From positions 3,906,001 to 3,970,000 of the forward strand of contig JAJTUQ010000003.1 in the NCBI GenBank assembly GCA_021399445.1: a DNA stretch of 64,000 nt. Direction: 5' to 3'. The translations under genes were made by a program, and so were the position numbers. Source of the stretch: Xylogone sp. PMI_703. Lineage: Eukaryota > Ascomycota > Leotiomycetes. This document shows positions 10,745-21,040 of this stretch, piece after piece. The notes below the pieces were generated by a model. That model did not search any database. It saw only the letters and a list, made by a program, of their open reading frames with translations, and was not told where the DNA came from. Within the stretch, counting starts at the first letter, position 1; each line of letters opens with the position of its first letter.

Positions 10745-11639
10745 ATGACGCCACCATACCTTGAATCACATCTCTGGATTGGTTATATATTTGATAATGT
10801 GCGCGTTTACTTTAGAGGTGCAGCATGGCAGTTGACCGAAAAGATCTCCGAAGCAGCAGACGAATACGTGCTTCCATGCGAAGCAAGAGCTGTATACAAT
10901 GCAACACAAGTTGAAGGCCCTTCCATCGGCGAAAAGGCGATAGTTAAAATACGAATGGAGTAAGTGACCTCCAGAATATATTTATTTATCAAATTAATCT
11001 TTCCGTGTCTAGAATCCCTAGCAGACTACATCCCGACATTACCCTGGAAGAATTAAGGGAGTACAAGTGTCCAAACGGATTGAGCAAATATACTGTGCAG
11101 GAAGTGAACAACGTATGCCATCTCTCCAACGCTGGTTGCAAATCATCTCCGAAACTCTTAGATTGGTTTGTTGACACGCAAAGAGAAGGCATGCCTTTTC
11201 CAGGGAGTTACATAGTGTTTATTCTGATGGAGAAGTTGCCCGGTATTATCCCTTGGGAATTTTGGCGGATGCCTATAGAAAAGCGGGATGGTATTAGAGA
11301 GGCATTTGACAAAGCTATAAAGTATAAAGCCTTAATGATATTCATACATGAGATTAACGAGGATTGCAGGGAAGTCTATAGTCATGGCATAGAATCTAAT
11401 GATGCGGGAATAAAGAACCTCTTATGGGATGAAAGAAACAATAAATGGTTAGTTGGCCTCATACTAACGTTTACAAGCAAAGATTACTGAGATTATATCA
11501 TAGCTATATTCTTGATTATGAAGACTGCAGGGTTGTTAATTTCAAAGAGAGCATAATCGCGGATGATGAAGCGATGAGCAGGATAAGATTGAGGTGGGAA
11601 CTGGAGCAAAGAGACGGCTACCGCAAGCCAATACTGTGA
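10745..11639 (+). CDS. Protein kinase-like / aminoglycoside phosphotransferase-like fold protein
   Basis: Three exons (10745-10959, 11013-11447, 11504-11639) give 261 residues. Introns are 53 bp (GTAAGT...TCTAG) and 56 bp (GTTAGT...TCATAG). The exon sum is a multiple of three and the C-terminus is clean. Kinase-like signs: AIVKIRM with a candidate beta-3 Lys68; YIVFILMEKLPGIIP, resembling the hinge of fungal APH-type proteins; D202-x4-N207 in NDAGIKNLLWD, the spacing of a catalytic loop; and D221 in YILDYED at the DFG position. The usual HxD/HGD histidine is absent, the N-lobe has no glycine-rich loop, and the protein is short. It may be a degenerate or accessory kinase; its substrate is unknown. 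A broken paralogue lies head-to-head on the left. The family belongs to expanded lineage-specific kinase-like proteins of filamentous fungi (inference). Confidence 0.65.
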
Positions 11640-13338
11640 TAAACACAGTAAACAAACTGATAAGTCAGTGCCAATGAGGGGGGTTATAGTAGGCCAGAAA
11701 TCGTTTCTCTTTTCCGCATCCATAGTCATCCAATGCATTCTTGCTCGATGAAAGACACTTTTCTTACGTATATGCATATTAGGAGTAATAAAACATTTTG
11801 GGGAAGGAGGTCGGGATACTTAGCGATCTCGATATGAGCTTGCTAATTTCAATCAGTCTGGTTGACGTTTGATTATTTCATTGCTTCACAAACTCATGTT
11901 ATAGCAAGGATTCCCCACAAATCTCGGCAGTACTCAAGGAGGTTCTACCCAGTGTGATCGGTCAAAATTCTACTCAAAACACTCCAATATTCAATGCAGC
12001 AAATATCATTCATCTTCAACCATAATCGCTAGGAATCGTTGCCCTAGGAATGTTAATGGAGGCAAGATGGACTTTTTGTTGAGACTACCATGAGCCAATG
12101 AAATTTCAATTTAAGGATGAGCTCTCTCAACAAGTAGAAATCCATTAAGGAACTGATGAATCTGTGGCAAATCATTTTGCCAAGTAAAATTATGCTTCCG
12201 GTAGTCGCATCAGATTTCAAACGTCTGAGTGACTTCCCAACCCCGCACGCCACAATGCGAGCTAACTTAAGCTTAATATACCATGCACCAATCAATTCAT
12301 TAACCAGGTACCCCAGCTCCTTCACGTATCACAACCTAGAGGCTCTACTTTTAGTATGCAGATGACTTCTGAGAAGCCCATCATAATATCAAGAGATTAA
12401 TATGAAGTCTCTGTTGGGTTGATGCGGATGATTAACTAGCTTTATTCCAACCCAGGCTCCCACTCTTGCATTTTGCGTTTATGGCAGAGTGTTACAACAC
12501 AAAGCTTTGATCAAACCTATCCTTTCAGGGTTATTAAGACAGAAGGAGGCTAGTTCTAGGCATACGAAAAGTTCCACCTGATCTTATACCACATGTACTA
12601 CAAGTATTGTCTTGAAACTTCTAAGCAACGAACGCTAGGAACCACATTCAGGGCAACATTTCATTGGGGAGCCATAATGACACCTTGTTTCAATCCATCT
12701 CTCCATTTGTGAATGGCCGTTGTCGATGTCCCATCATTGCATAAAGAATTTGAAAGCTGACACAAATTATGGCAGTTGTAGCAGGATGTCTAGGCCCCTC
12801 AGATGTCTCAGACTTGTTCGACGCCGGGGCTTTCCTTCAATGCATCCGAAACAGATGTGATCTTGGTGCCAAATGATGCTTTCGTGTAGTCATTCTGTGT
12901 TTTATACATCAATGAACTTCGAGTTCGCTAGATCCGGCCACTATAGAAACTGTCGAAGATATATAGTTTTGACCTAGAACAGTCTTTGAATATCTAAAAT
13001 ACCTATGACACTGTAGGAGAAGCACTCAAAACATTTCTGAAGACACAAATGAAACAATAAAGCTGCCATCCTACTGAAGCGCTCATGATAGACTATATAA
13101 ACGGCAATGCTCTCCAGCATCATGGAGCCGCTCATTCGAACAGTTATCTCATCAACCTTAACAGACCTCTGCAAATTCCACTACATTGACACACTCCTAT
13201 TTCTTCACTCCAGGAAAACTTACCGACCGATTTACCACTTCATCTTCATCGCCCTAGCACATCTCTATTGAGAATTCCTCTTCCAATATCTCCAGGTATC
13301 AGCGCGAGTACTTCCAATCCAACCCGCTTAAAGGAGCT
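11640..13338. other. Gene-poor AT-rich tract
   Basis: I see no supportable gene. Open frames are below about 95 codons, overlap on both strands and show no recognisable motifs. The final 100 bp presumably hold the leader of the Cys-rich gene at 13339. Confidence 0.4.
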
Positions 13339-13710
13339 ATGTGCCGCAAGTTCGAGGAAACCTTATGGTGCGGCCACCTCAATATCCTCTATTCCGACCC
13401 CCGATCCTGCGCCGAAGCAGTGACACAAAACCTAAGAATAGACGGCAAACTCCAACCATGTACCGGTACATCACTAACCACCATCACCATGTACGATGAG
13501 CACCACACGTGCGTGAGACCATCCTGTCAACTGCGTCATAAGAGTGAAGACGTCTGGAGATGCTGTCGTTGCGGTGATATTAACACTGGCTATAAGTGTG
13601 CTCCCCCCCGGCGGGTGGGGCCTGTTCCACGCCTTCCTGATTGTGATCATGAGGTGTGTCTCAAGTGCCGGCCTCCAGTAGTTCACCCGGGTTTGCATGG
13701 CCACTCCTGA
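13339..13710 (+). CDS. Small Cys-rich, probably zinc-binding protein
   Basis: A single open frame of 123 codons starts MCRKFEETLWCGHLNILYSD. It has about fourteen cysteines and several histidines arranged as paired knuckles: MCRKF...WCGH, SCAEA, CVRPSC, WRCCRCGDINTGYKC and CDHEVCLKC. That order suggests a compact zinc-binding fold (treble-clef or RING-like). There is no signal peptide, so it is probably intracellular rather than a secreted effector. Small proteins beginning MCRK with a CGH motif and a terminal CxHxxCxxC are widespread in filamentous ascomycetes and have no assigned function (general recollection, not a search). The coding frame is clean and uses sensible codons. Confidence 0.65.
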   Translation: MCRKFEETLWCGHLNILYSDPRSCAEAVTQNLRIDGKLQPCTGTSLTTITMYDEHHTCVRPSCQLRHKSEDVWRCCRCGDINTGYKCAPPRRVGPVPRLPDCDHEVCLKCRPPVVHPGLHGHS

Positions 13711-14527
13711 TCCGCTGGAATAGTTGATATCCCGCTTTCCCCAGGACACGCAATCTGAGCAGCCGGAACCTTAGGCTCAAGTTTTACTCAATCATCCCAG
13801 TCTTCCCACCCGCAAAGAATCCGCCAACAAACCCAAAATAGAGAAGATATTGCAAGAAGGATGCGATATGTGGGCTGTCTTGATGGATTGCAGAGAAGTT
13901 CTAACTGGAGGCAACAGGAAGAGCTATCTATCTATATACAAAGGGATGAGCTAGATGCCCAGGGCCACACATGACTTAAGAACAGAAGAGAAATTCCTAA
14001 ATGTTATAGAAAACACGAATACACTTTTTGTCTTCACCTACCTTTTTATGTGATCGACTAGAGTACTGTGTAGACCCAGCACATAAAATTTCTACGAGTA
14101 GCAAAAATCCGACAGGGGTTCCCCGCACACGGCACGAATCTCCACCTCCCCACCATCTCTGCCTCCACAAGTTCGCAGCAGCAGCACAACATAGGAAAAA
14201 GAAAAGGCTTGGTACGGGCGCTGTGAATTATTGGACTGTTAAGTAATTTAATCTACGTAAATTAAAGTTCCAGGGCATGCATACATTATTACTTAGGGAA
14301 AGCTCCACACTTCAAAAGTTCACTTAAAGAGTATTACTAACAAACTTGATGAAAAGTATTCATTAATTCCACTACAAGTGACATTTTGTCTTTCATAAAA
14401 ACCCCACTACCTAATCCCATCCTAGCCGCATAAGGGTATAAATTAACGTCCGGCTTTGCTTACATCCCGACTGATGACTTATCAGGTGGGCCCATATCCG
14501 GCCGACCCGAGATCTCAGAAACCTTAT
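13711..14527. other. Convergent intergenic region, Cys-rich gene / MFS transporter
   Basis: About 820 bp of mixed composition. I see no RNA gene or convincing ORF. Confidence 0.45.
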
Positions 14528-16425
14528 TTATTCCTTGGACTCTGGTGCTGCTGCGACGGCTGCAACCTCTCCGCTGTCATCGTGGTGGCTGGCTCTTGGG
14601 AGCTTGTCCTCAGGGTCAAGCTCACCGCGCTCCATGCGGATGGCATGCCTGTCAACACTAGTCTTCCAGGCTGGAGTACCAAGGTACTTGATGCTTCCTG
14701 GCTTATCGTAGGCGAAGATCTCCTCGACTTCCTCAAGAGGCTTTTGACTGGTCTCAGGGAAGAGGAAAGCAACGTGGATCAACATGGCGAACAGGAAGAC
14801 ACCGAATAGGATGTACACCTTCCATCTGATGTTGGCAAAGGCAGGTGGAACGAAGTATGCAAGAGCGAAGTTGAAGGCCCAGTTACCAGCAGTGCAGAGC
14901 GCGACAGCCTTTCCACGGACACGCAGAGGGTAGAGCTCCGGTGGGTAGATCCAGGAAACTGGACCCCATGATGGTGCGTAGGATGCAACGAACAGGTAGG
15001 TGCAGGCAATGACGGCCTTTGCTGGGGCACCAGTGATGGAGATGGACTCGGCAGAAGATGGGAATTCGCCTGGGAATGGCTTCTTGCCGTAAGTTGCCAA
15101 GAGACCGGCGTTTGCGAACATCCAGATCATCATGAACAGGGCGCCAATCAGAAGAGTGGGACGACGACCCCATCTGTCAACCCAGAGAAGAGCAGGAACG
15201 GTCATGACGACGTTAATGATGAATTGAATGGAAGATGGGAGCAGAACGTTGCTGCCCAAGCCGGCCATTGTGAAGATATAGGTGATGTAGTCTGGATATC
15301 TTGTTAGCAGTTGCAAGAAAAATTTTTTCAAGCATTCAAAACTTACACATCATGACGTTCATGCCAGTGAGCTGAGACCAGATCTGGCAGAAGAGACCAA
15401 TGTGGGTACGGTTGATCATGTTTGGTCGGAAGAGTTCGTAGTAAGTGACATCGGAGTTGGCTCTCTCGAACTCAACGACCTCTCTAATCTCGGCCATTTC
15501 CTTAGCAACGAATGGAGACTCGCGGTCACCCTTGGCGTGAACCAAAGCTAGGACCCCAATAGCCTCGTCCCAGCGGTCCTTTTTAGCAAGCCATCTAGGA
15601 GACTCAGGAAGGAACATGAGAGCAAAGACAAGGAAGAAAGCTGGAAGCATCTGCAGACCCCATGGAAGTCTGAAGGCAGCAGTGCCATCGATGTAGGAGC
15701 ATCCGTAGCTGATATAGAACATGATGAGGATACCCCAAGTAATGGCCCATTGCTGGCAACCGACAAGTCGACCACGCTTGGATGGTGGAGCAACCTCGGT
15801 GATGTAGACGGGGACCTGAGCAGAGCAGATACCGACAGCGAGACCGTTGATGAAACGGCCTACAACGAGCATACCGATATTCTGAGAAGCACAGACGAGA
15901 ACGGAACCAATGACCCTGGTAACATTAGCATGTGGACCGATATTTAGATTTTATGTTTGGCTTAAAGAGAAACCTGAGACTTAACATACCAGATAACGCA
16001 ACCGATTTGGATAGCCAGCTTACGACCGAGGATATCAGAGAGGTAACCAGAGATGAGAGCGCCGAGAAAAGAACCACCAGGCATGGAGGCAGTGATACCA
16101 CCCTGAACGCTGGATGTGGGACCAGAGCACTTGCCATCAGTGTCCATGTACAGAGGACCCTGGTTGAAGTAACAGAGGTAGGCCTTGGTAGAGATAATGG
16201 CTGACATGGAACTGATATCAAAGCCAAAGAGCGCACCGCCGACGACGGCGACGGCCGCGATGATGTACTGTGAGAAAGCGAGTTAGTAACCATCTCTATT
16301 TTCTTCCTGTTGCAATTGCGGTATTTCGTCTCCTTCTATCCTTTACCCTTCCTCAAAAAAGGTGAAATCTTCCAGCGTAGAAAAAAATGGGATCTACTTA
16401 CGACGTTGCCGACTACGTATCCCAT
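14528..16425 (-). CDS. MFS sugar porter (hexose transporter family)
   Basis: Four minus-strand exons (16425-16402, 16267-15990, 15915-15347, 15291-14528) give 544 residues. The first exon is only 8 codons (MGYVVGNV); all junctions restore sugar-porter motifs. It predicts about 12 membrane spans. Motifs in order: FGFDISSMS in TM1, SGYLSDILGRK between TM2 and TM3, GRFINGLAVGICSAQVPVYI then EVAPPSKRGRLVG, FLPESPRWL, LTGMNVMMYYI in TM7, DRWGRRPTLL, SWIYPPELYPLRVRGKA and FLFPETSQKPLEEVEEIF. This is the PESPR/PETKG-type signature of proton-coupled monosaccharide transporters in the plasma membrane. The PETSQKPLEE variant and N-terminal YFNQGP phrase are common in fungal high-affinity glucose porters. 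The exact substrate cannot be read from sequence. Codons are strongly C-biased, which suggests high expression. Confidence 0.93.
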
Positions 16426-19400
16426 GGTGAACGGCGTGGTCTATACAGACACTTTTGGGGGAAGTGTTTTCTTGAGAATGCTTTTCCCCTTCTCTATAAC
16501 CTGCTTGCCAACACAAGACGAGGAGAAAAGGTTTCTGTGAGAGGAAAACTCTTGACAAGCAAAAGCAAGAAATCGAAAAAAAAGATTGTGATCACCACGG
16601 AGGTATATATACACGTAGGGTGCCGCGCAGCTGGAAAACATGCAACACTCCGGGGCAGACCATGGACAAGGCACGCTAAGGCACCACGATACCTTCGATG
16701 CCAGTGCCAGACGATGTGGAGAACAGGTGTTAGAGGCAATAATAGGGCCGGATGCGGCCACTAGGCCCAGCAATGAGATCTCTTAGAAACGGCCTGGGAA
16801 CTGAAGGACGCTAGGTCGTTGCTGGGAAGAGATGACCACGGGGCGCGCGCATCTCTCTGTTCTTCACACCACACCCGTCAAACGGGGAGCGCCATGGAGG
16901 GAGACTTGGGAGGCGCGCCTGAGGTCGTATTGCTGGGTCCGCGTTCCTGTCGCATTGCGAGATAGGACCTTGGCCTGCTTGGAGCCCCCGCAGCCCTCCA
17001 TGCTGGTTGCACGCCGGTCTCCAGCACTGGGGGACCATTCTCCAGGTTCTGGCTCTGGGGATGTTGTCTCGTCATTGGCCAGGCACACCGGAGCTGGGGC
17101 CAGTGATTGCAAGTGATGGGCAGGCCCGTAGAAGCTTCTCTTCCAGACGATCAGGTAGACCTTCCTTCCTCGACGTAGCCCGCAGATTTGGGATTCGGGG
17201 AGGAAGATCCTTCACTGAAGTCGGAATAGCAATTTCCGGGATTGCTTGCAGCAGAATGGCTCGAATGGGTGCTGCTACGGCTGCGTATGGCTGGCGGCGG
17301 AGATGGTGAGGGATAGGAAAAAAGCTGATCAGGCCTGAAGCAGCAGCCGGATGCTGTGGTGGGCCAGCCTTGGACGAGCCCCGACGTCGTGGAGGAGGGT
17401 GGAGCGGGTGCCTGTGCCGTGGTTGGCTGCTGGGTGCCCCGCACTGGGTACGGCCCCGGCACTGCACACACCACGCCCACGAGCTGCTCAGGCGCCTGCT
17501 GGTCACCGCATCGAGATGGCCTTCTCCCCCAGGAGCTCTTCACGAGCCTCTCCACGCTCCGAGTCCTGACTCAATCGCCAGCCTGATCCCTCAGACTATC
17601 ATCCTTCGTACGGAGGAGGCTGCTCTTGCGTAACGTTACAGTGCTACTGCTATTCGGCTGGATGTTTTTGTGTTTTTTTTTTTGCCTCTGGAAATCGACC
17701 TGGAATTCGTGATTCGGGGCATCACCTTTTTCTTCGTCCAGGTGCTGTACGTACAATACGGGGGGCAACCAGTAACAACACAGACACAATCCAGTTAGTG
17801 CTAATAGAATGTATCGTGCTCATTATGGCCTGTACAATGTAAGCGCAAGGTGACTTCCCTCCATTCTCGTCACCACCCTGGTTCCTCGGGCTGGGCGATA
17901 ACTGCTGCAATTTGCTCGTTGCTTGGGACGTACAGTAGAGCCTACCAGGTTCATCTGCACACATCCAACAGTAAAGCACGGAGAGAAGGTAAAGAGGAAG
18001 GCGCTTGTCCTGCCCATGGGAACGTGGAGCGGAGGCGGATATACATTTTCGAGGGCCAGTGATGGGTCATTCGTGAAACTTTCTCCCCAGGACTTGGAAC
18101 CGAAAGCAGAATCTAATTTCAACTTGGTAGTCTCCAGCTTGGCATAGATCCACTCAGCTGTCCCTGCATCATCAGTCGTACTACTTTGTCCCAAGTTTCA
18201 AATGCCGCAAAGGCTTGATGTTCTCCCAACAGCGTAATGCTTTTGCGGAGTGTCAAGCACTCTAAACAAGAGCCGACTGCGATGTTCTCTCGAGATGCCT
18301 TGCTACGCCGCAGCACAAACGCCACCACCGTCCACTTGTTATCCCCATTCAGTATAGCCACTTCTGGAAAAGATCAATCAAATATTGAATGCACGCATGA
18401 CAACAAAAGCTTCTTTCAACATTTCTGACAGCAGGATACTGCTCTGCCGAGCGGGTGAAGTCTCGGAGGTCCTATGCGAAGATGACGGCAGCGGCGCACC
18501 ACCACTCAGACGCCTTCCGCAGTTCGCTGCACGCCCAGTCCGCCGCCTCCAGCCCGCTCCCAAGCCCGCTCCTCAAATTGTCCGCTCAACCACAGCACCA
18601 AGGCAAAGAAAATAAAAAAGGGTCTTTGCGCCGAAGACGCCCCAAGATTCAATCCACTGCCGCACGATGAGAGTTTGACCGCGTCTTATTTGCGATGGAC
18701 CACCTGATCGTCTAGTGACAGGCGTACACACTGCTACTTCGTACACAGTGACAGTCGGCTAATGCAGGGGACCAGCGCTGTCTACTTGTAGAATATTGGT
18801 GGGAAGATTCTCGGGGTGGTAGAGCCCGAGGTAGGAGAAGAAGGTGGGCTCAAGGCCTTGAAATTTGATCTCTGCTTTGGGTACGAGCCTCGGTGGAGCT
18901 GTGGCCGCCACAAACGGTTTGTTGCTGGCCGTGGCTGGATGAACGGCACATGGCGCATTCGGTGGCTGCATATTTATGCTTGTTCTTGTGCTGGTTATTA
19001 TCCACAAGCAGCCTTGAGCGTAATTATGTTTCGTAGACAGTAGTGGGATTATTATTAGGGGACCGGCGATAGCATGACCCGGAGCCCAAAGGTGGTTGTC
19101 ACTTCACGCCCTAGCTCCACTCGTTTAGGTAATTTTCTTGCCCGTCGGTTAGACCAGTGAATATGCTGTGGGTTGGCGTGGTTGGTTGGTTGGCATCGCT
19201 GGGTACGGTCGGCCTAAGACACCTGGTCGCTCTGGGTGCTCTGGGTGTAACAAGTGGATAGAAAATCTCTTCTCTTGGTACGTACCAAGTGCGAGGTACG
19301 AGAAGGACACTCCATGGGGACTGCAGCAGCTGGGGGAATGGGGAAGACGCCCTCTTCGCACCGTACCAACTGCTGCAATGGCTCCACCATGATCATTAGA

Positions 19401-20267
19401 TCTTGGAACACACCATGCCGGTATGCCGAATTCCGAGTCAGAAGATTAACACCTGCTTGTTCTGGCCTTTCTGTGCCGATAACCCAGTCGTGCAGGACGG
19501 TGTGTGTACTGTGGTAAACATGCTGTCTGTCTAAAGTTGCGGAGTAAACAGTTAGGACCGACCCAGCGTATTTCGTATCCTGAAGGCAGGTACCCGTCCA
19601 AATATGGATCCGGTCACGTGAACAGTCAGTGGACCCGTGAGCGGGAAGTTGCATGTTCCAAATCTCCCTTAATAACAAGTGCCGGCCAGAACTTACGTTT
19701 GAAAACATCGGGAACGACCTGCGATCATATATGTTCCGTCTCCTTCATGGAACTTCGCATTATGTTAGTAATTATCATGGCTCCATATTGAGTCTCCATT
19801 GTTGCGCCTTGCATCAATGAGATCCCCACGGTACAGTAATTTAACTTTTGCTTACCTTACCAGACTAATTATAGATCACATGGTTGAAACAGATTAACAA
19901 AACAAATCAACAGTTTGTTTCAATAAAAGTCTAGAAGCGAAGCTTGGCTCCAGAGGTAAGGGCGTCGTGAATCCAAAGGAATGTTTGGTGATTTTCTTCG
20001 AGCTGGTCCCTGATGATCCTTAACGCTCCCTTTTATTGCATTCAATTGGCTGTTATTACGCCAGCATGGATCCGGTAGCTGTCTCGACACTAGACTTCGT
20101 TTCAAAAGTGTCAGACGTTGAAATCAAAGCCACCATTTCCGATTATGTACAACGATATAAATAACTTTACCACGAGAACACATCAGATGAAATATATTGC
20201 CGCGACACCCTCCGTTTCCTCCATTTAACGACACTCTAAAAGTCGGCCCTCTGTTGTGTAATCTACG
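16426..20267. other. Long divergent intergenic region (sugar porter / DUF7053-like gene)
   Basis: Nearly 4 kb without a credible gene. About 16800-17580 is GC-rich and therefore open in many frames on both strands, none with recognisable motifs. A CreA-type SYGGRG match (CCGGGG) lies at 16650-16655, about 225 bp upstream of the porter start, but such hexamers are common by chance. The region probably holds the promoters of both flanking genes and long leaders. Confidence 0.4.
16604..16611 (-). promoter_or_regulatory. TATA-like element upstream of the sugar porter
   Basis: TATATATA lies about 180 bp upstream of the porter ATG in otherwise mixed sequence. This is a plausible core-promoter position for a regulated, highly expressed gene. 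Confidence 0.4.
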
Positions 20268-21040
20268 ATGTCGTGTAAGTTGTTTCTCAAGCCTGGGAGA
20301 CGTCGGTCCCCGAACTAACAGAATGCGCAGTCCTAAACACTACTTTCCAGACCCTGAACATCAAGACCCTGCCGTCCCATATCTCGAGGGACCAGGTCGT
20401 CAGGCTTTTGCACAACCACCACAAGATGATTACCATGAATCCTTTAGTAACAGATTACTTTGCGCATCCCGAAGACGTCGCCAGGGATTTTTTCAAAAAT
20501 GAACACCCAGATCACAGGCCGCCCCGCGAGCTATTCGTTCCAGTCTACGCTATCACAGACGATATGAGTGGCCCCCCAAAACGCGCACAATCGACAGATG
20601 AAGACTCTTCGAGCGTCGGAGGTGGCTCTCGTGGAGGAGGCTGGGCTAAGAAATTCACTCCCGATAAGATTACCTACCATGCATCCATGCAGAATCGCCC
20701 AGATGGCTTGCTCACGATCACGCATGCGCCGATGGGTGTGCATTCAATCACAACCTGGCTGGTGAAGGAGACATACGATGGACAACTGGTTCTCGAAGAG
20801 AAGGGGTTAGTGACTAGCAATCGAATGTTAATGGGATTGATTAAGAGCACCTTGCAATCGAGTCACGACAAGCTCGTTGAAGACTTTATTGCCGAGTTAG
20901 TAAAAGAGGCAGAGAGAGAGAACCAGATGAGGGCGAAGGAAGGAGCTCGACATGGAAGAGCACCGAGTCGGGATAACCTTCGACAGTCAGAAAAATGGGA
21001 AGCTCGATATAGTCGGGATATGGGGAAGCCTTGGATTTAA
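20268..21040 (+). CDS. DUF7053-like (SRPBCC-like) protein of unknown function
   Basis: A 7-nt first exon (20268-20274, ATGTCGT) is joined over a 56-bp intron (GTAAGT, branch CTAAC, acceptor GCGCAG) to exon 20331-21040, giving 238 residues that start MSFLNTTFQTLNIKTLPSHI. The phrase VVRLLHNHHKMITMNPLVTD, followed by KITYHASMQNRPDGLLTITH, APMGVHSITTWLVKE and LEEKGLVTSNRMLMGLIKST, fits the fungal DUF7053 family, thought to have a START/SRPBCC-like fold. A low-complexity Ser/Gly insert (SSSVGGGSRGGGW) interrupts the domain. The charged C-terminal helix (AELVKEAERENQMRAKEG) may form a coiled coil. No enzyme motif is visible. The family assignment is from memory of its conserved phrases, so it is moderately sure. 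Confidence 0.75.

Noticed and set aside
14456..14809. Plus-strand open frames over 14456-16764
   Set aside because: They are antisense to the MFS transporter exons, whose protein motifs are unmistakable on the minus strand.
16650..16655. CreA site controlling the sugar porter
   Set aside because: A single SYGGRG hexamer is expected by chance in several kb; there is no tandem pair at a typical promoter distance.
16832..17586. Several open frames on both strands in the GC-rich stretch
   Set aside because: High GC removes stops in all frames; no frame shows a domain, and the frames compete with each other.
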